6,410 nucleotides of DNA. Origin: Candidatus Cloacimonadota bacterium (GTDB lineage Bacteria > Cloacimonadota > Cloacimonadia > Cloacimonadales > JAFGVF01). Positions 1 to 5,650 of the stretch are shown here, piece after piece (position 1 is the stretch's first letter; each line of letters starts with the position of its first letter). The notes below the pieces were generated by a model, which did not search any database, was not told the DNA's origin, and saw only the letters and a program-made list of their open reading frames with translations. The translations under genes and the position numbers were made by a program. The stretch is taken from positions 1-6,410 of the forward strand of contig JAFGVF010000214.1 in assembly GCA_016938155.1 (NCBI GenBank), given 5' to 3'.

Positions 1-3000
1 ATTAGTTTCTACACCTGAGTTAATTGTTGTAGTTGCTGAAGGATCTTGTTGCTGTAAAGACCATCCATTCAAGCTCTGAGGAATGTTTCCTGCATTATAC
101 AACTCAACATATTGTGGTGTAGTTGTTCCTATTTCAGAGATAATAACTTTAGATTGTACAGGTCCTACATAGAAATTATCTATTAGGATGTACCAGTCAC
201 CAGTACCCCATTGACCTTCAATCCGGAATTTAACATCAGAACCTGCATATGTTGATAAGGGGACCTGAATATAGCTATATGCGGTAGATGGAGTATGATT
301 AGCACTATTTATTGTATAGAGAGTAGAATAAGTACCTCCTCCATCAGTTGATGCTTTAAGTGTAATTGCATCACCCGAACCAAGTGTAGTTGGATTATTG
401 GGAGCACCAGTATAATTAACGATTCTGTAGTACATCTTTACATAATCATCTGAACCAATGTTGGTCATGTTTTCAAGGACTGCATAACCAGTTGGAGCAC
501 TACTCCAGAGGTTTTTATACAATACATTTGTTCCGCCTATACCCCAGGCAGCTCTTACAGCCATATTTGAAGTCCATTTAGATGGAATGGATGTTGATCC
601 ATTAAACGACTGATAATACGGAGCATAAATTCTTGGGTCTGCCTGTGTTGTGAATGACCAGATTGGGCAACTTTCTGCATTACCTGCAGCATTATAGGGA
701 ACAACTTGCCAATAATACATTGTTGAATATGCTAAAGGACCATAGCTGTAACTTATATTGGATCCCATATCAGTCATTTCTTCAATATTAGTTGGAGGTG
801 TATTTGTTCCAAAATATAAGTAGTAACCATCAGCTAAGGTGCTTACATTCCATACTAAAGAGCCATAGGAATTTACACCTGTTGCTCCATCTAAAGGAGC
901 ACTAACTGTAGATGGTGCAGGTACTGATGCGGTTGTCTCAAAACTCCAAACGGGACAATCAATGGCATCACCATTTACATTGTATGGAACAACCTGCCAA
1001 TAGTAAGTGGTACCTGTTGCAAGTCCTGAATATGCATAAGTAAGAACATCCCCTTGGTCAACACCATTTAGGATGCTTGTAGGAGGATTATTTGTTCCGA
1101 AGTATAAATCATATCCATCAGCAAAACTTACTGCGTTCCATAACAAGTTACCTGTGAGAGCTACATCAGAAGCAGCATCAGCAGGAGAAACAAGGGTTGC
1201 AGATACAGGCGGATTACTATTGTCAAAAATATAGATATCATCAAGACAGATATCACCGGAATAATCCGGAACATCTTCCATTCCCCTGAAATCAAGAGAT
1301 ACGGTTTGCCCGACATAATCCGATAGACCTACAATTGCTTGTATCCAACCATTTGATGCTGTTCCAGCAGGATTTGTAAATACACCGACAGATGCATCTG
1401 TTCCTAAATCAGTAATAACATCAATATGTAGTTCAGAATCGTTTGCAGCATCGCCAATCCAGTACCAGAAGGAAAGAGTAGGATTGCTCAAAGATGAGAA
1501 ATTAAATGGTGGTGAATATAAATGAGCAGGTACAATATCTGGAGATGAGTCATCAATCCCAATGTAATAACCACCGTTCCCTGTATGTTCAGATGTTGCT
1601 CCATGTCCTCCAAATTCAGTTTGTGAAAGTGTCCAGGCTCCTGTTGTTGGATCAATAACCCAGCCAAGAGGTAATGTTGATGCATCGAAAGACTGAGTAA
1701 ATGGGAATGAAGAAACTGTTGCTTCAAAGCCTGTACCAGCTAAAGGAATACTATGCTCAGTTCGAGTCACATTATCAACGATGATAACATTATCGGTTAC
1801 TTCACCTGCGATTGTAGCATTATAAGTAACAGAGAAGTTAGCTGACCCTGCAGGTAAAATTGTCAGAGGATAACTATTCAAATCAGTTAATGTGAAGTGT
1901 TCCCCGGTTTCTAAAGCAATAGGGTCTGCGATAACAAGATTTGCACCACCATTATTGGAGATAGTGAATACTTGAGGGTCTGAATCAAATCCTGTAAAGA
2001 CAGTACCGAAATCCTTTGATTCAGGGGTTATGATGAATTCAGGAACTTCCGGTAAATCACCAAATTCCATTCTGACATTGGCATAACCGGCTTTTCTTGA
2101 TCCGGTTGGAGGTGTTGCAGGATTTGGATTTGTGCCGTCACTTTGATACTGCAAGCCTCTATATACACCACTTGTTGCTGTGCAATAGAATTCATCAGAA
2201 CCGGTTTCATAACCTGACTGATTATCCTCAACAGCAATAACTAAGTTATCTGTATTGTTATATGTAAAAGGAGTATCAAGCACAAACTCTATCCAGCCAT
2301 CATCAGTAGGATAAGGATCAAGAGTATGCTCGAAAACCTTAGTTAGATTTGCTAAAGGAATCCAGCTGGTAGTTGTAGCGAATTGACTATTAGCCGTATG
2401 CCCTAAATAGATTACCCATTGTGTCGTAGCACTAAGGTCGGAAGCACCATTATAGTGATACCAAATCTTTTCGATTCTCTTATTGTCCATATTTATTTCG
2501 CTTTGTAAATAAATACATTGAGAATAAGTGTATCCATAGTAAGGTTCAACAGGTAGTCCCATATTGAATGTGCTTCCCGTACCAATCTCAATAATAGTTC
2601 CACCAAGGACTGTAGAGAAACTAAAAACGTCACTTGCTGTTTCAAACCGGGTTCCGCTATTCTTGGAAACAACTTGCCAATAGTATGTTGTTGCTGTGCT
2701 AAGGTCTGCTGGCGGAGTGTAGAGACCGACTACTGCTTCTCCATCAGTAACAACCTGAGCAACTGGTGGATTAACAGTATCAAAATACAGATCATAAGTC
2801 TCAGTATTTGCACCGAAATCCCAGCTCAGAGTGGTATCAAGAGCTACATTAGCTTGGGCATCAGTAGGCATGATGTTTGAAACATCCCCGGGAGCACTTG
2901 GATTGTCGAGTACAGCTGTTACATCAATTTGATATGCACCATTATTAGCACTATAGCCTTCTACACAAATGTAATAATCAGTGTCAGCATCAAGGGCTAG

Positions 3001-3327
3001 GTCAAAGAGAGCTGAATTTGCCCCATAAAAGTCATCATTATCCCACAACTGTGTTGTCATGTCTGCGGCATAAACTCTTAGATAAGTGTCATAGCCGGAA
3101 AATTCAAGGCTGATGTCCAAATCTAAAATAGCCAATGGGGAATTAATGATATAAAATGCATCGTTGGAAGGATTTCCAATTACATTGGTTAGGGTTGTTG
3201 TATCGCCTGTATCAGTATATGGGAAACTTGTAATTGCAACTGCGGAAGCAAAATCATCACCACCTACAGCAAAAACAGAACCCATTACTAAAAGGGATAA
3301 GAATAAAAACAAAATTGTTTTTTTCAT
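1..3327 (-). CDS. Large secreted multidomain beta-sandwich protein (PPC, FN3-like, choice-of-anchor, MAM-like, lamin-tail modules), C-terminus cut by window edge
   Basis: I read one open frame of 1109 codons from ATG at 3327 to the window edge with no stop. Residues 1-20 are a Sec signal peptide (MKKT, hydrophobic core, VFA cleavage). Apparent modules: 21-138 PPC-like (YDTYLRVY, YYICVEGYSANNGAYQ); 140-240 FN3-like (TYYWQVV); 241-428 beta-rich region with YLGHT and LDTPFTYNNTDNLVIAV, familiar in FCB exported proteins; 429-533 choice-of-anchor D/ASPM-like (DFGTVF, FTISNNGGANL); 535-703 MAM-like (LSFWYWIG, ICLDDIYIF); 705-799 and 800-895 a close pair of FN3-like repeats; 896-1055 a second MAM-like module (WYILIDNFYVGP); 1057 onward the start of a lamin-tail-like domain (VIISEIG, YVELYNAG, LNGWSL). 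No catalytic motif is visible, so a surface adhesive or binding role is an inference. Any C-terminal sorting signal lies outside the window. The start is supported by AAGGAG nine bases upstream. Domain names come from recognised motifs, not profile searches. Confidence 0.9.
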   Translation of the reverse strand, partial: MKKTILFLFLSLLVMGSVFAVGGDDFASAVAITSFPYTDTGDTTTLTNVIGNPSNDAFYIINSPLAILDLDISLEFSGYDTYLRVYAADMTTQLWDNDDFYGANSALFDLALDADTDYYICVEGYSANNGAYQIDVTAVLDNPSAPGDVSNIMPTDAQANVALDTTLSWDFGANTETYDLYFDTVNPPVAQVVTDGEAVVGLYTPPADLSTATTYYWQVVSKNSGTRFETASDVFSFSTVLGGTIIEIGTGSTFNMGLPVEPYYGYTYSQCIYLQSEINMDNKRIEKIWYHYNGASDLSATTQWVIYLGHTANSQFATTTSWIPLANLTKVFEHTLDPYPTDDGWIEFVLDTPFTYNNTDNLVIAVEDNQSGYETGSDEFYCTATSGVYRGLQYQSDGTNPNPATPPTGSRKAGYANVRMEFGDLPEVPEFIITPESKDFGTVFTGFDSDPQVFTISNNGGANLVIADPIALETGEHFTLTDLNSYPLTILPAGSANFSVTYNATIAGEVTDNVIIVDNVTRTEHSIPLAGTGFEATVSSFPFTQSFDASTLPLGWVIDPTTGAWTLSQTEFGGHGATSEHTGNGGYYIGIDDSSPDIVPAHLYSPPFNFSSLSNPTLSFWYWIGDAANDSELHIDVITDLGTDASVGVFTNPAGTASNGWIQAIVGLSDYVGQTVSLDFRGMEDVPDYSGDICLDDIYIFDNSNPPVSATLVSPADAASDVALTGNLLWNAVSFADGYDLYFGTNNPPTSILNGVDQGDVLTYAYSGLATGTTYYWQVVPYNVNGDAIDCPVWSFETTASVPAPSTVSAPLDGATGVNSYGSLVWNVSTLADGYYLYFGTNTPPTNIEEMTDMGSNISYSYGPLAYSTMYYWQVVPYNAAGNAESCPIWSFTTQADPRIYAPYYQSFNGSTSIPSKWTSNMAVRAAWGIGGTNVLYKNLWSSAPTGYAVLENMTNIGSDDYVKMYYRIVNYTGAPNNPTTLGSGDAITLKASTDGGGTYSTLYTINSANHTPSTAYSYIQVPLSTYAGSDVKFRIEGQWGTGDWYILIDNFYVGPVQSKVIISEIGTTTPQYVELYNAGNIPQSLNGWSLQQQDPSATTTINSGVETN
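643..1215 (-). repeat. Tandem pair of fibronectin-III-like modules inside the secreted protein
   Basis: Residues 705-799 and 800-895 align along their whole length. Each has a LYFGTN-x-PP-T strand in the middle, then YYWQVVPYN, and ends in CP-[VI]-WSF-x-TT. Both keep one Cys just before the last strand. A third, more distant copy (residues 140-240) shares YDLYFDT and YYWQVV but lacks the Cys. This suggests a recent internal duplication of one module and an older relative nearer the N-terminus. Confidence 0.8.
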
Positions 3328-3407
3328 ACTTGATATCTCCTTGTATAGTTTTTTTTGTTTAAACTTGATACCTCCGGGTATCTTCTCAATCCTAAAAACC
3401 GATTCAT
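3324..3407 (-). CDS. Candidate 27-residue upstream ORF (leader peptide) coupled to the secreted-protein gene
   Basis: ATG at 3407-3405 opens 27 codons, starting MNRFLGLRRYPE and ending in RRYQV. The TGA stop (3326-3324) overlaps the ATG of the large gene as ATGA, a typical layout for translational coupling. A strong AGGAGGAG lies upstream (3426-3419), with 11 bases between its end and the ATG, which is slightly long. The peptide is basic (five Arg and two Lys against one Glu) and has no membrane segment or known motif. It is downstream of the proposed promoter, so it would be in the mRNA. It could be a regulatory leader, or a chance frame in a leader that contains a duplicated ribosome-binding segment. 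Confidence 0.35.
   Translation of the reverse strand: MNRFLGLRRYPEVSSLNKKNYTRRYQV
3328..3342 (-). promoter_or_regulatory. Ribosome-binding site of the secreted-protein gene
   Basis: On the minus strand AAGGAG (3342-3337) precedes the ATG at 3327 with nine bases between. It supports the start that also gives a perfect signal peptide. Confidence 0.75.
3328..3375 (-). repeat. Duplicated ribosome-binding segment in the leader
   Basis: On the minus strand GGAGGTATCAAGT (3375-3363) and GGAGATATCAAGT (3340-3328) match at 12 of 13 positions, 35 bases apart. Both are followed by an A-rich run ending in AAAAAAAC. Only the downstream copy is followed by ATG; the upstream one has TTAAAC instead. It looks like a duplication of the translation start region in which only one copy still has a start codon. 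Confidence 0.6.
3367..3382 (-). promoter_or_regulatory. Small hairpin over the upstream Shine-Dalgarno-like copy
   Basis: GATACC and GGTATC form a perfect 6-bp stem with a 4-base loop (CGGA on the minus strand). The stem-loop covers the GGAGG of the upstream copy of the leader repeat. It lies in the transcribed leader, so it may be a small RNA structure. The stem is short, and chance is possible. Confidence 0.35.
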
Positions 3408-3476
3408 AGTTATAAACACTCCTCCTTTCCCCTTATTTTTACAAAGTAAAGCATTCATAATACTCATAACCAAACG

Positions 3477-3505
3477 AATTTATAACTGCTAAAGTTAATT
3501 GTCAA
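3477..3505 (-). promoter_or_regulatory. Sigma-70-type promoter for the secreted-protein gene
   Basis: On the minus strand a perfect -35 box TTGACA (3505-3500) is followed by an AT-rich -10 region. TATAAA (3484-3479) lies at 15 bases, or TAAATT (3482-3477) at 17 bases. The predicted leader is about 145 to 150 bases long, enough to include the upstream ORF and the duplicated ribosome-binding segment. Confidence 0.5.
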
Positions 3506-3588
3506 TTAAATTTTATTCATTTTATTAAGTACCCATTTTGGACTGTTCAAGTTTAGCCCCGACTTTATCCTCTGTTTATCCCTTAAAT

Positions 3589-3704
3589 CGGTTTACAAGC
3601 CATAGAATTATTTACATACAAAAACTCTATCCAAAACCTTAAGGAACAGATTGAACTTGCCTTGATTTTGTAACATCTTTCAGGGGAAATGGTTTTGTAA
3701 ACCG
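3589..3704. repeat. Long-range inverted repeat (10 + 4 bp stem) in the intergenic region
   Basis: CGGTTTACAA (3589-3598) is perfectly complementary to TTGTAAACCG (3695-3704). Inside it CCAT (3600-3603) pairs with ATGG (3689-3692) after a small asymmetric bulge. The 14 paired bases close a loop of about 85 bases. It could be the closing stem of a small RNA, a small mobile-element-like repeat, or chance. It is not followed by a T run, so it is not a simple terminator. Confidence 0.45.
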
Positions 3705-3789
3705 CTGAGGAGATATGACTATTTCATCGGGATCATCCAATCATCCGCTTCCAGCCATGACAGGTTTGACTACCGTTTCTCTTCCGCCC

Positions 3790-3855
3790 CTCTTACGCCT
3801 TTGCCCAAGAGTACCCTATGTATGGCACAGGTGACCCGCAGGAGAGGCGTAAGAG
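3790..3855. repeat. 11-bp perfect inverted repeat upstream of atpZ
   Basis: CTCTTACGCCT (3790-3800) is perfectly complementary to AGGCGTAAGAG (3845-3855), with 44 bases between. The left arm can instead form a small hairpin, with CTCTT (3790-3794) pairing to AAGAG (3807-3811). The two pairings are mutually exclusive. The segment is more GC-rich than its surroundings, as in dispersed intergenic palindromes. No T run follows the stem. Confidence 0.5.
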
Positions 3856-3956
3856 AGGGACAGGACACATATGTTCAACAGATAAGAAAGTTATGGGCTA
3901 TTTTTTCAAAATCAATTTTGATTGACTATTTAAAGGGATGTGGGAAGAGAGGGAAA

Positions 3957-3961
3957 AGGAG
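3957..3961 (+). promoter_or_regulatory. Ribosome-binding site that sets the atpZ start at TTG 3969
   Basis: AGGAG lies seven bases before an in-frame TTG. No ATG or GTG with a comparable site exists in this frame, and the conserved membrane segments begin just downstream. This decides the start in favour of TTG. Confidence 0.65.
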
Positions 3962-3968
3962 CAATAGA

Positions 3969-4247
3969 TTGTTAAAGAAAATTACTAAAGGCGATGTTGA
4001 AGTAACAAAATACCTGACTCTCTTGGGGCAGACAGGTTTGACTATGATAATCTCCATCATAATGGGACTGCTTTTCGGTCTCTGGTTGGATAGTAAATTT
4101 GAAAGTCAGCCTCTTTTCTTGGCCATATTCATTCTTCTTGGGGTAGCAGGTGGATTTCTGGGAGTTTATAAACTAATCGTCAGGTTTTATAACTTCAATG
4201 AGAAAAGTGAAGAAGAGATAAAGGATAACGGGAATGACAACTCGTAA
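3969..4247 (+). CDS. atpZ: AtpZ/AtpQ-type small membrane protein of the ATP synthase operon
   Basis: Starting at TTG 3969 gives 92 residues, typical for the AtpZ (ATP synthase gene 1) family. After a charged N-terminus there are two membrane helices, at about 16-40 and 48-71. The family-like signature GLLFGLWLDSKF closes the first helix, and LGVAGGFLGVYKL lies in the second. The tail (77-92) is acidic and polar. Family members sit at the head of F-type operons next to atpI, and have been linked to cation handling or assembly of the Fo sector; their role is not firmly settled. The frame stays open upstream to 3801, but that part has no ribosome-binding site, is rich in Arg and Lys and overlaps an inverted repeat, so I exclude it. 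The stop overlaps the next gene by 14 bases, which points to translational coupling. Confidence 0.75.
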   Translation: MLKKITKGDVEVTKYLTLLGQTGLTMIISIIMGLLFGLWLDSKFESQPLFLAIFILLGVAGGFLGVYKLIVRFYNFNEKSEEEIKDNGNDNS

Positions 4248-4611
4248 GTTCGTAATCTCAGTAATAGTGATTATTTGCTTGACAAATATACCTGCACTTC
4301 TATTGATACCGACGAATTTCAAAGGTGCGTACAGCTGGTTTTTCGGTTCCATGGGGAGTGCTGTTAACTTCTTCTGGATGTATATAGCGGCTGCAAGTGC
4401 CTTCGGTCCCATAGCAAAGAGTGCCCAGATTAAAACGGTGAAAGCCTTTTATTTTCGCTACCTGTTTCTGATAGTTTATGCGTTGGTGGTAGTGAAATTA
4501 TTGAAGGCGGATATATTAATTTTTGGTCTTGGGCTATTAGCTGCTCAAGGTGTTATCTTTTCTAAGAGTTTGATAGAATCGGTTATAAGTGACCGATTTA
4601 CCAATAAATAG
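4234..4611 (+). CDS. atpI: AtpI-like ATP synthase accessory membrane protein
   Basis: This 125-residue protein has four predicted membrane helices at about 7-27, 33-57, 70-90 and 92-116, the layout of the AtpI/AtpR (ATP-synt_I) family. The second helix has the small-residue and aromatic pattern GSMGSAVNFFWMY common in that family. AtpI proteins help assemble the c ring in several bacteria and do not form part of the mature enzyme. That role is relevant here because the c subunit is an unusual triple hairpin. The ATG at 4234 lies inside the end of atpZ and is preceded by AAGGA at 4221-4225 with eight bases between. The stop is 10 bases before the atpB start. Identification rests on topology, size and operon position more than on strong motifs. 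Confidence 0.75.
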   Translation: MTTRKFVISVIVIICLTNIPALLLIPTNFKGAYSWFFGSMGSAVNFFWMYIAAASAFGPIAKSAQIKTVKAFYFRYLFLIVYALVVVKLLKADILIFGLGLLAAQGVIFSKSLIESVISDRFTNK

Positions 4612-4612
4612 T

Positions 4613-4616
4613 GGAG
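4613..4616 (+). promoter_or_regulatory. Ribosome-binding site that sets the atpB start at ATG 4622
   Basis: GGAG lies five bases before ATG 4622. An in-frame GTG at 4589 would overlap atpI by 23 bases, has no such site, and would add 11 non-hydrophobic residues before the first membrane helix. Confidence 0.7.
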
Positions 4617-4621
4617 TTGAT

Positions 4622-5632
4622 ATGTCGAACAAAAAGAAACTATTGAGACTTGTTGCGATCTTCTTTGTCATTGAATTTGGTCTCTCATTCTTTCTTAATC
4701 AATCAATTGTAATAGGTAAAGACCCTGCAACCGGAAAATCAGGAATCAGGCTTGTAAAAGAGGATAAATCTCTTCAGGAAGAAATCATAGCTGAGACTCA
4801 ACCGGATGGTCACTTCAGGGAATCTGAATACATGCATGAAATGGTTCTCAAACATCACGATAAAGTACTTACCAATGTAGATATCATCAAGATTTATCAG
4901 GAAGAAAGTAATACTGAGGCATTGCATTCGATAAGGGAACATCTTCCCTATAAAAGTATTGGTCTTTATACTGCATTTCACAAGATATTCGGTGATGCCA
5001 GCACAATAAATGCCTTCAAATTATTGCGGATGTTGCTGATATTAGATGTGTTATTCATCTTTCTGGCAATTATTATAAAAAGAAATGTTAAGTTCTATCC
5101 GGGTAAACTTCAGATCGTCGGTGAATCATTTTATGCCGGTGCAGAGGGAATGGTTCGTGATACCCTCGGGCAAAAAAATGTACACTTTACTCCCTATTTA
5201 CTAACGCTGTTTCTCTTTATCTGGTTCAGTAATCTTATCGGAATCATACCCATTCCCGGCTTTATAGAGCCGACAAGGAACTTGAATGTCCCGTTGGGAC
5301 TTGGCGTTGCTGCGATAGCAGTAGTGCATTTCATGTCGATCAAGAAGAAGGGTTTGTGGAAATATATGAAAGAGTACGGTGAACCAATGGTGTTTCTTGC
5401 TCCCCTTAATATCGTGGGCGAGTTGTCTAAGGTTGTATCCATATCTTTCCGTCTTTTTGGAAATATCATGGGTGGTGGAATCATCATTCTCGTGGTGTCT
5501 TCCCTGACAAAATTAATAATCGTGCCTATTGGTCTGTACGGATTCTTCGGAATCTTTGCAGGTTCGATTCAGGCATTCGTGTTTGCGATGCTTGCCATGA
5601 GTTATCTGGCAGTAGCCATCACTGAAGAATAA
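4622..5632 (+). CDS. atpB: F-type ATP synthase subunit a
   Basis: This 336-residue protein forms the ion half-channels of Fo next to the c ring. The essential Arg is R277 in RLFGN, and Q317 lies in the last helix in QAFVF. Other family hallmarks are FTPYLLTLFLF, SNLIGIIPIPG, PTRNLNV, LAPLNIVGELSK and the C-terminal YLAVAITEE. It is longer than E. coli subunit a (about 270 residues). A first hydrophobic segment (7-25) is followed by about 105 charged residues (26-133), and the canonical helices begin near 134. Such N-terminal extensions occur in subunit a of FCB-group bacteria and are expected to lie outside the inner membrane. The residues aligned with E. coli Glu219 and His245 are both Gly (G286 and G310). 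The gene sits between atpI and the triple-hairpin c gene, so the two proteins form one ion path. Confidence 0.93.
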   Translation: MSNKKKLLRLVAIFFVIEFGLSFFLNQSIVIGKDPATGKSGIRLVKEDKSLQEEIIAETQPDGHFRESEYMHEMVLKHHDKVLTNVDIIKIYQEESNTEALHSIREHLPYKSIGLYTAFHKIFGDASTINAFKLLRMLLILDVLFIFLAIIIKRNVKFYPGKLQIVGESFYAGAEGMVRDTLGQKNVHFTPYLLTLFLFIWFSNLIGIIPIPGFIEPTRNLNVPLGLGVAAIAVVHFMSIKKKGLWKYMKEYGEPMVFLAPLNIVGELSKVVSISFRLFGNIMGGGIIILVVSSLTKLIIVPIGLYGFFGIFAGSIQAFVFAMLAMSYLAVAITEE

Positions 5633-5640
5633 ATTTAATT

Positions 5641-5644
5641 GAGG
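5641..5644 (+). promoter_or_regulatory. Ribosome-binding site of atpE
   Basis: GAGG lies six bases before ATG 5651 in the 18-base gap after atpB. It is the only plausible start for the first c hairpin. Confidence 0.65.
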
Positions 5645-5650
5645 TTTTGA

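Larger units (their letters stand above)
3506..3968. other. Divergent intergenic region without a supportable protein gene
   Basis: These roughly 460 bases separate the minus-strand promoter from atpZ. I find no coding frame with a ribosome-binding site before 3969. The region holds two long-range inverted repeats (3589-3704 and 3790-3855) and should include the atp operon promoter. The best promoter guess is TATTTA at 3927-3932 with a weak TTTCAA at 3904-3909 (17-base spacing), which I do not consider strong. Because the flanking genes diverge, a terminator for either is not expected here. The stem-loops therefore suggest a small RNA, a structured atp leader or a dispersed repeat. Confidence 0.6.

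Noticed and set aside
1488..1727. Minus-strand frame in another phase inside the secreted-protein gene
   Set aside because: It is His-, Leu- and Gln-rich out-of-frame reading of the MAM-like module, with no homology-like pattern.
2674..2880. Plus-strand frame opposite the secreted-protein gene
   Set aside because: It is antisense to a continuous coding frame with clear domains and has no ribosome-binding site or recognisable family.
3801..3968. N-terminal extension of atpZ by 56 codons in the same open frame
   Set aside because: There is no ribosome-binding site for the TTG at 3801 or the ATG at 3822, the encoded sequence is Arg- and Lys-rich and unlike the family, and it overlaps the inverted repeat at 3790-3855.
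3506..3968. tRNA, CRISPR array or insertion sequence in the intergenic region
   Set aside because: I saw no cloverleaf with a GTTCGA-like arm, no regularly spaced repeats and no transposase frame.
3759..4044. 14-base direct repeat GACAGGTTTGACTA at 3759-3772 and 4031-4044
   Set aside because: One copy is noncoding and the other lies inside atpZ. There is no structure around either copy, and a single 14-base match in a window this size can occur by chance.
4589..4621. Longer atpB starting at GTG 4589
   Set aside because: It would overlap atpI by 23 bases and lacks a ribosome-binding site, while ATG 4622 has GGAG at a good distance.
5194..5487. Minus-strand frame opposite atpB
   Set aside because: It lies wholly antisense to the most conserved part of subunit a.
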